In this document: in pieces, positions 28,764-38,280 of the stretch
How positions within the stretch are numbered: position 1 is the first letter of the stretch
Layout of the letters: each line of letters opens with the position of its first letter
NCBI GenBank assembly: GCA_023389155.1
Contig: JAEWEV010000035.1
Span: 62,001 to 126,000 of the forward strand
Direction: 5' to 3'
Length of the DNA: 64,000 bases
Source of the DNA: Pseudomonadota bacterium
GTDB lineage: Bacteria > Pseudomonadota > Gammaproteobacteria > Burkholderiales > Burkholderiaceae_B
Made by a program: the position numbers and the translations under genes
Notes under the pieces: model-generated
Database searches by the model: none
What the model saw: only the letters and a program-made list of their open reading frames with translations
Told to the model about the DNA's origin: nothing

Positions 28764-28801
28764 CTGCTCTATAAATCCAGGTCTGCTCTATAAATCCAGA
28801 T
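28764..28801. repeat. 19-bp tandem duplication spanning the Nudix gene stop
   Basis: CTGCTCTATAAATCCAG occurs at 28764-28780 and again at 28783-28799. One copy contains the last codons and the TAG stop of the Nudix gene; the other lies immediately outside. It looks like a recent slippage duplication. Confidence 0.85.
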
Positions 28802-29243
28802 CAGCACCGGCAAACAGAATTTCTTTCGGATAAGGTAGCGCAAGCGTGGGCATATCGTCCCAGGAAAAATAGCGCAGGCTGCGCGTTTCAGCGTCACGTG
28901 CAGCCTGCGTGCCCTGGACTTCACAATGGAACAGGATCACCGTGTATTCCACTTCGTCCCCATTCGGATAAATATAGCGGAACGACTTTCCCCCAAATAC
29001 CGCGGTGAGCGTCGCCGATACCAACTCCAGACCGGTTTCTTCCTGAATTTCGCGAGCCAACGCTTCCTGTGGGGTCTCGCCCAGTTCGATGGCGCCGGCA
29101 GGCAGGCTCCATCCTTCTTCCTGGCTTTTTTCCTGCAGCAGGATATGCCCTTCTGCATTTGTAATAACAGCCGCTACCGAAGGCACAAGAATCAGTTCAC
29201 TGCCCAGTTTCGCGCGCAAATTCCATATGTAATCGGATAGCAT
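28788..29243 (-). CDS. Nudix hydrolase
   Basis: A 151-residue hydrolase of nucleoside-diphosphate-linked compounds. The Nudix box is at 50-72, beginning GAIELGETPQEA and ending REIQEETGL, with all key glycine and glutamate positions present. The exact substrate is unknown. The last residues (DLDL) and stop codon are duplicated downstream. It stands alone, about 110 bp before the barstar-family gene in the same orientation. Confidence 0.88.
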   Translation of the reverse strand: MLSDYIWNLRAKLGSELILVPSVAAVITNAEGHILLQEKSQEEGWSLPAGAIELGETPQEALAREIQEETGLELVSATLTAVFGGKSFRYIYPNGDEVEYTVILFHCEVQGTQAARDAETRSLRYFSWDDMPTLALPYPKEILFAGADLDL

Positions 29244-29356
29244 GGGGTTTCCTTGTCGTTAGACCGGTGTTGGCCGCGAAACACGGCAATTGAGCCGCTC
29301 AATCATCTGCCTATGGCGAGTCATCCACCGTTGACCGGCGGATCACCGCCAATGCG

Positions 29357-29824
29357 TTATTCGCTTTCGGCGTAAGGCCGTGGAGAGCGTCCGGGTTCCG
29401 GCGCCTCGTGCTTGCCTGCGTGCTCTACCATGTACGAGAAGACGCGGCCATTGTCGTCACCGTATTCAACCGTATCGTTAAGCACGCCCTTAATCGCTTC
29501 GATATGTTCTAGCAGCGAATCATCTTCAGAATGAAGACGGCGCAAGGCCAGCACCATGCCGATTTTCTGCTCCTGCAGCGTTTCCCCCAGACAGTCGAGC
29601 AGCGCATCCATATTGCTGCCAAAAAAAACCGGATAATCGACTGCCTTGGCTATCGCACGCAGCACCGCGGAACAACTGCGCGCCTTGTCACAGTCTGCCT
29701 CGAAATAAGCCAGACCTGCCTGTTCGGCATGAGATTTGAGTTCGTCAAGGCCAACGGATTTTTCTTTTATGGCGCCACCCGTTTCCAGGATGGTCTTCAA
29801 TGGGGTACCTGTTTTTTTAATCAT
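29357..29824 (-). CDS. barstar-family protein
   Basis: A 155-residue protein. The barstar (barnase-inhibitor) fold is suggested by VFFGSNMDALLDCLGE near residues 70-85, matching the family pattern F-G-x-N-x-D-A-L-x-D-C-L, preceded by LAYFEADCD. The ATG at 29824 has GGAGAGG in front of it and lies 8 bp inside the end of the patatin gene, so translation is coupled. A C-terminal tail of about 35 residues is Pro/Glu/Arg-rich and not part of the fold. Family members bind and inhibit ribonucleases, but many are orphans; no barnase-like RNase is encoded nearby. Confidence 0.75.
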   Translation of the reverse strand: MIKKTGTPLKTILETGGAIKEKSVGLDELKSHAEQAGLAYFEADCDKARSCSAVLRAIAKAVDYPVFFGSNMDALLDCLGETLQEQKIGMVLALRRLHSEDDSLLEHIEAIKGVLNDTVEYGDDNGRVFSYMVEHAGKHEAPEPGRSPRPYAESE

Positions 29825-31052
29825 TGACCTCTCCATAAAAAAACGCTTTGATTTCTTCCTGACGTGCCATCACGTCGTTAAAGGCCAGCTCAATCAGCTC
29901 ACCCGTAAAGGCTGATTCAAAAAGCAGGAATGAGGCAAGCAACCCACCAGACTCTTTTTCAGGTCGTGCCGAAACACCTAACACCCGTAAAAAGGCCCGA
30001 ACCGACTTAGGCATGCAATTTAAATGCTTCAAGGCGATTTCGTCAATAGATTTACTGGGACTTATCGTTAAAACATCTATTTTTTTCACCCCGGTGTTTA
30101 ACTTTACGCCTTGGGGAACGGCATCGAGCAATGTATTGATACGACTGATTCGCTCCAGATCGATGGATAAACCATCGATAAAGATGTCTGACAAGGCATG
30201 ACCACCGATCTGGGCGAGTGTCGGATACTGATCGCTCTGATGCGAACAATCCTCCTGTTCTGTCACATCACCGTGAGAACTGGTACTGATGACAAGAACA
30301 CGATCAGCCCCCAGATGGATGGCAGGGCTGATAGGTGCCAGCTGGCGCATGGAGCCGTCGCCGCACCATTCCCACTTATTCTCCAGTGCCAGGCGTGCGG
30401 CGGGAAATACGAAGGGAATGGCGCTAGACGCCATCAGATGCTCCAGGGCAATGGGTTCGGCAATAGCATAACGGCGACGTCCTTTCCAGGCATCAAGGGA
30501 ATGTGCGGACTGGTAGAACGTCAGATGATTACCGCTGGTATAGCTGGATGCCGTGATTGCCAACCCTCTCAGGTGCCCGCGGTCCAGATTGTGCTGCACA
30601 TTGGGAAAATCAATACTGTTGCATAATAGCTGCGCCAGCGGGCGATTATCGAGCAGTGATTTGGGCGCGTTGTCGCGCAGACCCTGCAATGCCCAGCCAA
30701 ATGTGAGCATACCCAGCCAGCGCATACCATTGCCGAACACGCCGACAGGATCTGAGCGATAGACATTCCCGGTATGCAGGCCACGCCAGATTTTTTCGAG
30801 TCGTTTCAGGGCACTGTGAGGGTGGGCCGCCCGGCAGGCATAGCCTATGGCATTGATAGCCCCTGCCGAGGAGCCACATACGATGGAAAAAGGGTTCTGA
30901 AAGCGGGGTGACCGATGGGGATCAAGAATGGCAAGGACGGCCTGTAGCGCTCCCACCTGATACGCAGCCCGGGCCCCACCGCCGGTCAGAACCAGTGCGG
31001 ACTGAAGATCACCTGTAGCGGCAAGGCCGGGGATCGCACTATCATTGCTCAT
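29817..31052 (-). CDS. patatin-like phospholipase
   Basis: A serine acyl hydrolase of 411 residues. The oxyanion loop TGGGARAAYQVG starts near residue 23. The nucleophile is Ser62 in GSSAG and the dyad aspartate is Asp232 in CGDGS. No signal peptide is seen, so it is probably cytoplasmic or membrane-associated. The ATG at 31052 is preferred over a TTG at 31076. Its 3' end overlaps the barstar gene by 8 bp. Patatins act as lipid-turnover enzymes, secreted effectors or defence effectors; the context does not decide which. Confidence 0.9.
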   Translation of the reverse strand: MSNDSAIPGLAATGDLQSALVLTGGGARAAYQVGALQAVLAILDPHRSPRFQNPFSIVCGSSAGAINAIGYACRAAHPHSALKRLEKIWRGLHTGNVYRSDPVGVFGNGMRWLGMLTFGWALQGLRDNAPKSLLDNRPLAQLLCNSIDFPNVQHNLDRGHLRGLAITASSYTSGNHLTFYQSAHSLDAWKGRRRYAIAEPIALEHLMASSAIPFVFPAARLALENKWEWCGDGSMRQLAPISPAIHLGADRVLVISTSSHGDVTEQEDCSHQSDQYPTLAQIGGHALSDIFIDGLSIDLERISRINTLLDAVPQGVKLNTGVKKIDVLTISPSKSIDEIALKHLNCMPKSVRAFLRVLGVSARPEKESGGLLASFLLFESAFTGELIELAFNDVMARQEEIKAFFYGEVND

Positions 31053-31363
31053 TGGCTGCCTGGGTTCCGCTATCAATTTTGAAAAGGCTGATTGCCAGGA
31101 TATGGCAAATGTCTACCGGACAACCGTTTTCCGGGTAATTGAGGAACTGACTGCGAAGCTTTTGATTCATTCTGGCTCCTGAAAGCGTTTGTAGTGCGAG
31201 ATATCACGGAGCAGCATCCCACGCCGTTGCAAATTGAAACCCGTCTGATAGCTATGATACGAAAATTCATTGCCGAATGCATCCGCTAATTCCGACACGG
31301 GTTTATCCCCTACTTTATCGCGCGAGGCTGGATCGTGCAGGACAGCAATGGGCGAATCAGAGC
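31053..31363. other. gene-poor gap of about 310 bp
   Basis: Only short frames without conserved pattern or ribosome-binding site are present. It should contain the promoter of the patatin-barstar pair. I see no clear promoter, RNA or repeat. Confidence 0.5.
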
Positions 31364-32281
31364 TCAGACGGCGTGGGTACGCAGCAGTTCGTCGGGATAG
31401 GGAAACCGGCCAGCGGGATCAAACAGGGCTTTGATGCTGCCTTCGATGTGATGATGATGGGAGGCAGCCCAGTCCAGATCGTCCTGGTCCAGGGGGATAT
31501 CCGTCACGATATCGATCTGCGGCATGCGCCGGATGACCAGTTCCTGGCACCAGATCAGCGTGCCACCATGTCCCAGAAAGAGCTGGGCCAGATTGATATC
31601 GCCCAGGCGCGGTTTGAGCGCATCGAGCCGATAGGCCAGCGGCCAGCGTGGCATGGCAAGACAGTGAGTGATATCGGCATCGGACAGTTGTTCGAACAGC
31701 GCAGGAATCAGCCGCTGCAGGGCGGGCAACCGCAAGGGAGATTCATCGTTCACGCCGAAGCCGCCCAGCACGGCAGTCTGCCCGTCGGAAAAAAGCGCAT
31801 GCACGCGTTCCAGCCCCGAACTGGCGGTGCAGCCAGGGCGACAGTCGTGCCATTGCGGCATGGCGAGCCATTGAGACAGCGTAAGGTCGGCAGGAACCTG
31901 CGAGAATTGCATATATCCCTGCGACTGCATATGTGCGACCGTTGTGCCGGGCAAGGCCAGGCAGGCGTGCTCGCCCAGGGCTTCGGTACCCGCAAGGTCA
32001 GGGCCCATTTCGATCATCAGGCTTGATCGGCCAATGATGGTATCGGCAGTGGCCGTGCCATCCAGCACCATCGCGACATCATATTCCTGACACAGCTGCC
32101 GCAGCGATGGTAGATTCTTCAAATTCTGCAGCACAATACTCGCGGAATAAAACCCGTCAATTTCCTGCTCATTGGCCAGCGGCGATTCGAGCGCACGCTG
32201 TACCCGACGGCAGAAAGCCGGCCAGGGACCTTCCTGAGGACGTTTACTGAGGGTAAGGAAGCGGCGACGATTCACATGCAT
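31364..32281 (-). CDS. uncharacterised protein resembling an FAD-binding (PCMH-type) domain
   Basis: A 305-residue protein I do not firmly recognise. Segments such as LRQLCQEYDVAMVLDGT, ALPGTTVAHMQSQGY and SDGQTAVLGGFGV follow the rhythm of the PCMH FAD-binding fold, but the canonical glycine-rich loop of that fold is missing. The N-terminus MHVNRRRFLTLS resembles a twin-arginine motif, though no strong hydrophobic stretch follows. The ATG at 32281 is used; a GTG at 32341 is possible. It is divergent from an aminotransferase gene. Call it a conserved-looking hypothetical with weak flavoprotein similarity. Confidence 0.5.
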   Translation of the reverse strand: MHVNRRRFLTLSKRPQEGPWPAFCRRVQRALESPLANEQEIDGFYSASIVLQNLKNLPSLRQLCQEYDVAMVLDGTATADTIIGRSSLMIEMGPDLAGTEALGEHACLALPGTTVAHMQSQGYMQFSQVPADLTLSQWLAMPQWHDCRPGCTASSGLERVHALFSDGQTAVLGGFGVNDESPLRLPALQRLIPALFEQLSDADITHCLAMPRWPLAYRLDALKPRLGDINLAQLFLGHGGTLIWCQELVIRRMPQIDIVTDIPLDQDDLDWAASHHHHIEGSIKALFDPAGRFPYPDELLRTHAV

Positions 32282-32347
32282 GATGGATTGGTAAAGCCCT
32301 TGCGGCGACAACGGTAAAACAGTCAGGTAAACACAATGCACCCGAGA

Positions 32348-32367
32348 AAACGTCCCGTCAGACGTTT
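32348..32367. promoter_or_regulatory. inverted repeat in a divergent promoter region
   Basis: AAACGTC (32348-32354) and GACGTTT (32361-32367) form a perfect 7-bp inverted repeat, between the PCMH-like gene and the aminotransferase. A TACAAT sequence (32373-32378) just downstream could be a -10 box for the plus-strand gene. This may be an operator; no regulator is adjacent. Confidence 0.3.
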
Positions 32368-32432
32368 CCCGTTACAATAGACATTCACCCCGAATATTCT
32401 TTATCCTCTATTTTACCTTGCCCAGTTTCATC

Positions 32433-33587
32433 ATGACCCGTTTTGCCCACCGAATCGACCAGGCGCTGACTTTTCACGCAATAGAAGTCACCAAGGCTGC
32501 CCAGCAATTGCGTGAACAGGGTGAGGATGTCATCAGCCTGGGGATCGGCGAACCGGATTTCACCGCACCTCCGATTGTGGTCGATACGCTTGCCCGTGCC
32601 GCGCAGGCCGGTCTGAGCGGATACAGTCCCGCGCTGGGGATTATGCCGCTGCGGACAGCCATCGCTGACTATTACGCGAGCCACTGGGGAGCAGAGGTCG
32701 ATCCTGGACGTATTATCGTGACTGCAGGTGCCTCCGGCGCCCTGTCGCTTGCCTGCATGACCCTGCTCAATCCGGGCGATGAAATTCTCATGCCCGATCC
32801 GGCCTATCCGGCCAATTCGAATTTCATTCTGTGTTCAGGTGCCACACCACGGCTGGTTCCATGCACCGCAGAAGACCGTTTCCAGCTCTCTGCCCGGACG
32901 ATCGCCGCCAACTGGACAGACAAAACCAGAGGGGTGCTGATCGCGTCTCCGAGCAACCCAACAGGCACTTCCATCGAGCGCGACGAACTGGTCAATATCA
33001 TTCGCACGGTCCGGGAGCGCAACGGCCTGGTCATCATGGACGAAATTTATCTGGGCCTGTGTTATGACAGACAGCCGGAATCCGCACTGGCTCTGGATCA
33101 GGATATTGTCGTGATCAACAGTTTCTCCAAGTACTTCAACATGACCGGCTGGCGTCTGGGCTGGATGGTCGTTCCTGAAAATATGGTAAGTGGTGTGGAA
33201 AAGCTGGCCGCCAGTCTGTGCATCTGCCCGCCAACCCTGGCCCAGCATGCAGCGATTTCATGTTTTACCGAAGAGGCACTGGCCATCTACGAACGGCGTC
33301 GCCTGGCCTTCATGGAGCGCCGCGACTATCTGCTGCCTGAGTTTGAAAAGCTTGGGATCCACGTGCCAGTCAAACCTGACGGGGCTTTTTATATCTACGC
33401 CGATATCAGCCAGCATGGCATGAGCAGCGATCAGTTCGCCCACAAGTTGCTGCATGAAGCAGGCGTCGCCGTGGTACCGGGCCTGGATTTCGGACCCGCC
33501 TACGCACAGAAAATGATTCGCGTATCGTATGCAACCGCCCTGGACAGGCTGCGCGAAGCCGTTGCCCGGCTGCAGAAAATTCTGTAA
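32433..33587 (+). CDS. pyridoxal-phosphate aminotransferase, class I/II
   Basis: A fold-type I aminotransferase of 384 residues. The N-terminal ISLGIGEPDFTAPP, the ASPSNPTGTSI loop, MDEIYLGLCYD and the Schiff-base lysine Lys233 in NSFSKYFNMTGWRLGW are all conserved. Members of this subgroup transaminate aspartate, alanine or aromatic amino acids; specificity cannot be set from sequence. The ATG at 32433 is preferred to a TTG at 32418. It is convergent with the transglycosylase gene, 58 bp away. Confidence 0.92.
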   Translation: MTRFAHRIDQALTFHAIEVTKAAQQLREQGEDVISLGIGEPDFTAPPIVVDTLARAAQAGLSGYSPALGIMPLRTAIADYYASHWGAEVDPGRIIVTAGASGALSLACMTLLNPGDEILMPDPAYPANSNFILCSGATPRLVPCTAEDRFQLSARTIAANWTDKTRGVLIASPSNPTGTSIERDELVNIIRTVRERNGLVIMDEIYLGLCYDRQPESALALDQDIVVINSFSKYFNMTGWRLGWMVVPENMVSGVEKLAASLCICPPTLAQHAAISCFTEEALAIYERRRLAFMERRDYLLPEFEKLGIHVPVKPDGAFYIYADISQHGMSSDQFAHKLLHEAGVAVVPGLDFGPAYAQKMIRVSYATALDRLREAVARLQKIL

Positions 33588-33645
33588 AACCCGTGGTCGT
33601 ATTGCATCGCGGCTGGAAACGCAAACCCTGCCGCAATTGCCTGTT

Positions 33646-34611
33646 CTACTGATATTTGCCCAGACTGCGCGTTAACGGAATACCGGACTCCAGGGCAATG
33701 CGACGGCGTTCAGATTGAACCTTGTCGCCATAGCCGCCATCACTGGGGCCGATGGCGCCAACGTAGCAGGCCAGACCACGATCAACGGAGCCCCGCCGCG
33801 CAATACAGTCGTGGAGGATTTTCGCCCCCACCTGAATATTGGCTACCGGATTCAGGGCCGACAGCACGCCGCCGTGGAAAACGTCAAATTTTTCCGCGTG
33901 AACTTTGGGCATGACCTGCATCAAACCCTGAGCACCCACATGGCTTTCCGCGAACGGGTTATAACGTGACTCAATGGCAATAACGCCCAGCACCAGAATC
34001 GGGTCCAGTTCCTGTTTTTCCGCAACCGAATACACCACGCGAATCAGAGCACCGGTCACGTTGCGTGCGATCTGGAACTTGCGCGACAGATACTCACGCA
34101 AGGCCAGCGCCTGGCTGTTGCTCAGCCCTGGCACCGTGAACTGATTGTTAGAGATACCCAGATTGGCAAAAAAACCCTCGGACGTATAGTCCTGTTCCCG
34201 AACCAAAGCGGTCTTATGCTCCTCCTCAGCAGACTTGACGGGCTGCGTAGCAATAATCGCACCCGTACGCACTTTTGGCGTACTGAAGATAGTGAGCAGA
34301 TCGCGGTCAGACATGACCGTGCTGTCCGGCATCAGTGCATTGAGCGAAGCCTGGTGAATCACCCGAATCTGATCGCGAATGGCGGGCAGCAGTGCCGCCG
34401 CCAGAACCGCAACAAGCACGGCAATCCCAAGATACGAAACAACCAAATGCACGATATCAAGCGAGGTGCGATAGACCGACTTGAAAAAACGGGAGATCGG
34501 GGGATTGGCCGCTGCTAAAGTCATGTAAGCAAGGATCGGTCGCTCTGCAGCTCGACCGGGGTAAGTTTTCGGGAAATTTACTATACCCCAGTTTTCGCAC
34601 GCCTGCATCAT
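33646..34611 (-). CDS. membrane-anchored lytic transglycosylase (SLT domain)
   Basis: Cleaves peptidoglycan glycan strands. A single hydrophobic segment (residues about 52-76) anchors it, with the catalytic domain in the periplasm. The SLT pattern is clear: VIAIESRYNPFAES supplies the catalytic glutamate, then GAQGLMQVMP, NIQVGAKILHDC and LACYVGAIGPSDGGYGDKV. About 321 residues from ATG 34611, which has AAAGG upstream. The ATG at 34524 would remove 29 poorly characteristic residues and is a fair alternative. Divergent from ubiD. Confidence 0.88.
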   Translation of the reverse strand: MMQACENWGIVNFPKTYPGRAAERPILAYMTLAAANPPISRFFKSVYRTSLDIVHLVVSYLGIAVLVAVLAAALLPAIRDQIRVIHQASLNALMPDSTVMSDRDLLTIFSTPKVRTGAIIATQPVKSAEEEHKTALVREQDYTSEGFFANLGISNNQFTVPGLSNSQALALREYLSRKFQIARNVTGALIRVVYSVAEKQELDPILVLGVIAIESRYNPFAESHVGAQGLMQVMPKVHAEKFDVFHGGVLSALNPVANIQVGAKILHDCIARRGSVDRGLACYVGAIGPSDGGYGDKVQSERRRIALESGIPLTRSLGKYQ

Positions 34612-34664
34612 CGTCTGCCTTTCTCCTATAATGACTGATCTGAATCATCAATAGGCTGTTAATC

Positions 34665-36215
34665 GTGAAATATGCGGATCTGCGGGATTTTCTGAAGCAA
34701 CTGGAAAAACGGGGGAATCTCAAGACCATTTCTACTCCTGTACAGACCCGTCTGGAAATGACCGAAATCAGTGATCGCGTGCTGCGCGCTGGCGGTCCTG
34801 CCCTGCTGTTCGACAAACCAGTGCATCAGGGGCAAAACGCGGACATCCCTGTACTGACCAACCTTTTCGGCACGCCGCAGCGTGTGGCGTGGGGAATGGG
34901 CGCGGAGTCGGTCGACGCGCTACGGGAAACCGGTGTGCTGCTGGCCAGTCTGCGCGAACCCGAAGCGCCCAAAGGCATTCGCGAAGCCATCGGCACTGTC
35001 TCGATGCTCAAGTCTGCGCTATGGGACATGGCGCCAAAAATGCAGCGCCATGCCGCCTGCCAGGAAGTGATTTGGGAGAAGGATGAAGTCGATCTGTCAC
35101 GATTACCTATCCAGCTGTGCTGGCCAGGTGATATCGCACCCCTCATCACTTGGGGACTGGTGATCACTCGCGGACCGAAGGCAAAGCGCCAGAACCTGGG
35201 CATTTACCGTCAGCAGATCATAGGACGCAACAAGGTCATCATGCGCTGGCTGTCTCATCGTGGGGGAGCCCTGGATTTTCGGGATCACGCCCTGGCCCAT
35301 CCGGATCAGCCGTTTCCGATTTCCGTTGCACTGAGTGCCGATCCCGCCACCATTCTGGGGGCTGTCACGCCCGTACCTGACAGTCTGTCTGAATACCAGT
35401 TCGCGGGATTGCTCAGAGGCTCCCGAACCGAGCTGGTCAAGTCCATCGGCAACGAGCTGTCCGTCCCCGCCTCAGCCGAAATCGTACTTGAAGGACATAT
35501 TCTGCCGATAAACCATCCACAGGCCATCACCCCTGAGCCGGCGCCCGGTGCGCCAGCCTTGCGCAGCAATGGCTTCGAGATGGCGCTGGAAGGACCTTAC
35601 GGCGACCATACCGGATACTACAACGAACAGGACTGGTTTCCGGTCTTCACCATTGACCGCATCACCATGCGGCGTCAACCCATCTATCACAGTACCTACA
35701 CCGGTAAACCGCCAGACGAACCAGCGGTACTCGGCGTTGCGCTGAACGAAGTCTTTGTACCCCTCCTGCAGAAGCAGCTGCCGGAAATTGTGGATTTTTA
35801 TCTGCCGCCTGAAGGTTGCAGTTACCGCCTCGCCGTTGTGTCCATTCGCAAGCAGTATGCAGGCCATGCCAAGCGGGTCATGTTCGGCGTGTGGAGCATT
35901 CTGCGACAGTTTATGTACACGAAATTCATCGTGGTCGTCGATGACGACATCAACACGCGCGACTGGAAAGAAGTGGTTTGGGCGATGACAACACGAATGG
36001 ATCCCGTGCGGGACACCGTGCTTGTTGAAAATACACCGATAGACTATCTGGATTTTGCCTCACCCGAATCGGGGCTGGGTGGAAAAATGGGGATGGACGC
36101 CACCAATAAATGGCCCGGTGAAACTCACCGGGAATGGGGAACGCCCATCGCCATGGATCACGAAGTCAAACTCAGGGTTGACGACCTATGGAAGGATCTT
36201 GGTCTTGATACGTAA
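34665..36215 (+). CDS. ubiD: UbiD-family decarboxylase (3-octaprenyl-4-hydroxybenzoate decarboxylase)
   Basis: Decarboxylates the octaprenyl-hydroxybenzoate ring in ubiquinone synthesis using prenylated FMN supplied by UbiX, which is not in this window. It has 516 residues. The N-terminus [18 protein letters not shown] is typical, which supports the GTG start at 34665. [19 protein letters not shown] and SHRGGALDF belong to the prFMN-binding region, and [13 protein letters not shown] to the active site. Its last 44 bp overlap the end of the convergent yqjK-like gene. Confidence 0.95.
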   Translation: MKYADLRDFLKQLEKRGNLKTISTPVQTRLEMTEISDRVLRAGGPALLFDKPVHQGQNADIPVLTNLFGTPQRVAWGMGAESVDALRETGVLLASLREPEAPKGIREAIGTVSMLKSALWDMAPKMQRHAACQEVIWEKDEVDLSRLPIQLCWPGDIAPLITWGLVITRGPKAKRQNLGIYRQQIIGRNKVIMRWLSHRGGALDFRDHALAHPDQPFPISVALSADPATILGAVTPVPDSLSEYQFAGLLRGSRTELVKSIGNELSVPASAEIVLEGHILPINHPQAITPEPAPGAPALRSNGFEMALEGPYGDHTGYYNEQDWFPVFTIDRITMRRQPIYHSTYTGKPPDEPAVLGVALNEVFVPLLQKQLPEIVDFYLPPEGCSYRLAVVSIRKQYAGHAKRVMFGVWSILRQFMYTKFIVVVDDDINTRDWKEVVWAMTTRMDPVRDTVLVENTPIDYLDFASPESGLGGKMGMDATNKWPGETHREWGTPIAMDHEVKLRVDDLWKDLGLDT

Positions 36216-36639
36216 AGGAACCGTGATCTACGGGAATATCCTGTTCCGAATAAGGCCGGATCGGGGAATCGCGGCGTGAACGGCGTGCCTCCTGTCGTTC
36301 CTGCTTGTCGCGAAACTTGTTATAGACAAACCACGAGGTTGCAGCCAGCGCCAGCGGCTTGATTATCGCGGAACGCGATTTGCTGGCGCGCAGCAGGAAA
36401 CGTGCAACGGTCAGACTGACCAGCGGATTTTTTTCAATAAGAGAAAATATGCCGCTGCGTTTTCGCGTCAGACTCATCAGCGTTTCGCTGCCCGCATCAA
36501 GAAGTGCAGTCTTGATTGCCTCGGGCGACAAGGAATGACCCAGCGTATTCACATCCTGGCGCAATTGCTCCCGTTCTGCCAGTACCCTGGCAGTCAGTAA
36601 CTGCTTGCGGAATGATTTTTTCAGTTTGGGATCACTCAT
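36172..36639 (-). CDS. YqjK-like hypothetical protein
   Basis: A 155-residue basic protein, third gene of a yqjD-yqjE-like operon. The N-terminus is charged ([13 protein letters not shown]), there is one weakly hydrophobic stretch near residues 103-118 ([18 protein letters not shown]), and the C-terminus is rich in Arg, Asp and Pro. The ATG at 36639 has AGGAG upstream and overlaps the yqjE-like gene by 8 bp. Its 3' end runs 44 bp into ubiD on the other strand. No enzymatic motif is visible; the name rests on context. Confidence 0.7.
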   Translation of the reverse strand: MSDPKLKKSFRKQLLTARVLAEREQLRQDVNTLGHSLSPEAIKTALLDAGSETLMSLTRKRSGIFSLIEKNPLVSLTVARFLLRASKSRSAIIKPLALAATSWFVYNKFRDKQERQEARRSRRDSPIRPYSEQDIPVDHGSFTYQDQDPSIGRQP

Positions 36640-37054
36640 CGTCCGCTCCTGAAGTGGTGGCCGAAGCGGCCGCTGCGCCCGCTGAAGAGCGACGCCCACG
36701 CAGGGCAGCTGCATCATCCTTAAGCGCCGCTACGGTTGCCTCAAACGGCGTTGTAACCTGCGAAAGCCGTTTTTTCATCAGCAGAAGGCATCCGACCCCG
36801 ACCAGAACGTAGACCAGCACGAGGATACCCAGAGCAATGTAACGATACTCGGTCTCCCAGAAAAACAGGCCAACCAGCACGGCAACAACCATCAGCGCCA
36901 GGTGCAAAAACAGCAGCCCGACAGCACCGAATAAAAGAACCGACAGCAGCCGGTCCTTTTCTTCCGCCAGTTCCAGTGACAGCAATTCAAGACGCGTTTT
37001 TACAAGCGCAGTAAAGTCGCCGGCGACCGAGCCCAGATTCTGTTTGACTGACAT
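36632..37054 (-). CDS. phage holin superfamily III / YqjE-like membrane protein
   Basis: A 140-residue inner-membrane protein. An amphipathic N-terminal helix (LVKTRLELLSLELAEEKDRL) is followed by two close transmembrane helices at about 38-66 and 74-95 and a charged Ala-rich cytoplasmic tail. This pattern matches the YqjE (Holin_3_6-type) family, encoded next to DUF883 proteins in many Proteobacteria. It starts 12 bp after the yqjD-like gene. Its role is unknown; relatives are stress-linked. Confidence 0.8.
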   Translation of the reverse strand: MSVKQNLGSVAGDFTALVKTRLELLSLELAEEKDRLLSVLLFGAVGLLFLHLALMVVAVLVGLFFWETEYRYIALGILVLVYVLVGVGCLLLMKKRLSQVTTPFEATVAALKDDAAALRGRRSSAGAAAASATTSGADDE

Positions 37055-37066
37055 AAGCGGCGCGCG

Positions 37067-37384
37067 TTACTTACGACCGATAATGACACCCAGCAGAACG
37101 CCGGCAAGGGCTGCAAAGCCTACTGTACGCCATGGATTGTCATGCACATAGTCGTCGGTTAGACGAACCGCTTCTTTGCTCTGCTCAACAGCACGTTCCT
37201 GAACGTCCCTGAAAGAACCGGTTGCTTTTTGCAGGGCACTCACTGCCCGATCCCGCAGTTCAGTTGCCTTGTCGCCACCGATTTCGGAGGCTTCCTTGAG
37301 CATTCCTTCTGCTTCTGCAATGCTGGCGCGCAGATTGTTAAGCAGCTGTTCCTGGGATTGTTCGAGATTGGATTTACTAGCCAT
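37067..37384 (-). CDS. DUF883 (ElaB/YqjD/YgaM) family membrane-anchored protein
   Basis: A 105-residue protein with a long N-terminal coiled coil (residues about 5-70) and a single C-terminal transmembrane segment (TVGFAALAGVLLGVIIGRK) with the glycine spacing typical of the family. E. coli YqjD and ElaB are tail-anchored, bind ribosomes and appear in stationary phase; the same role here is inferred. First gene of the three-gene operon, with about 240 bp of AT-rich upstream DNA. Confidence 0.88.
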   Translation of the reverse strand: MASKSNLEQSQEQLLNNLRASIAEAEGMLKEASEIGGDKATELRDRAVSALQKATGSFRDVQERAVEQSKEAVRLTDDYVHDNPWRTVGFAALAGVLLGVIIGRK

Positions 37385-37625
37385 GTGACTCTCCTGCGTT
37401 AATTATCCGAATGACTGTTTGAATAGCCGGAAAGCAGATGCTCCGCTTTTACCGGGTCTTGCTTTTTTATATATTATTCCGTTCCTGATAATTTCAAGTC
37501 CATCATATCGCATTCTAGGGAACTATCGGCCATACTTTGTAATTATTTTCATTTGAAATACTTACTATTAATTGCAACGCATAGCGCACCTGTTCCCGCT
37601 GCAACAATTCCCAGGATTTCGTAGT

Positions 37626-38261
37626 CTATTCTTTCTGTCGTGTTCCGAAAATACGATCACCCGCATCGCCCAGGCCGGGCATGATATATCCGTCCCTGTT
37701 CAACCGTTCATCGATGGATGCGGTATAGATTTTTACATCGGGATGCGCCTTGAGCACACGTTCAATGCCTTCAGGCGCCGCCACCAGAACCAGCGCCTTA
37801 ATTTCCCGACAGCCGGCCTGCTTGAGCATCGCAATGGTCGCTTCCATCGAACCCCCGGTGGCCAGCATGGGATCAATAATCAGGGCAAGGCGCTGGTCAA
37901 GATCTCCGACAAGCTTCTGCAGATAGGTGCCGGCTTCGAGCGTTTCTTCATTACGGGCGATGCCTACCGCACTTACCTTTGCACCAGGGATCAGGGATAG
38001 CACGCCATCCAGCATACCTATCCCTGCCCGCAGGATGGGGACTACCGTCACTTTTTTGCCGGCAATTTTCTTGACCGTCACCTGACCGCACCACCCTTCG
38101 ATCACCGTATCCTCTAACGGAAAATCCTGGGATGCCTCATAGGTCAGCAAGGCGGCAATTTCCTGGGCCAGCTCCCGAAAACTTTTTGTGCTCAGATCTG
38201 CGCGCCGCATGATGCCCAGTTTGTGCTGGATCAGAGGATGGCTGATTTCGTGAACGGACAT
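37626..38261 (-). CDS. upp: uracil phosphoribosyltransferase
   Basis: Salvages uracil to UMP with PRPP. It has 211 residues. [14 protein letters not shown] and the PRPP-binding loop [11 protein letters not shown] are diagnostic, as is the C-terminal [13 protein letters not shown]. The ATG at 38261 has GGAGAG upstream. It lies 19 bp after dacB on the same strand, so the two may be one transcript; the functional link is not obvious. Confidence 0.96.
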   Translation of the reverse strand: MSVHEISHPLIQHKLGIMRRADLSTKSFRELAQEIAALLTYEASQDFPLEDTVIEGWCGQVTVKKIAGKKVTVVPILRAGIGMLDGVLSLIPGAKVSAVGIARNEETLEAGTYLQKLVGDLDQRLALIIDPMLATGGSMEATIAMLKQAGCREIKALVLVAAPEGIERVLKAHPDVKIYTASIDERLNRDGYIMPGLGDAGDRIFGTRQKE

Positions 38262-38280
38262 GGTTTTTCTCTCCGAAAAA

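Noticed and set aside
31073..31282. 69-residue minus-strand frame upstream of the patatin gene
   Set aside because: Cys/Ser/Arg-rich random-looking sequence without a start signal.
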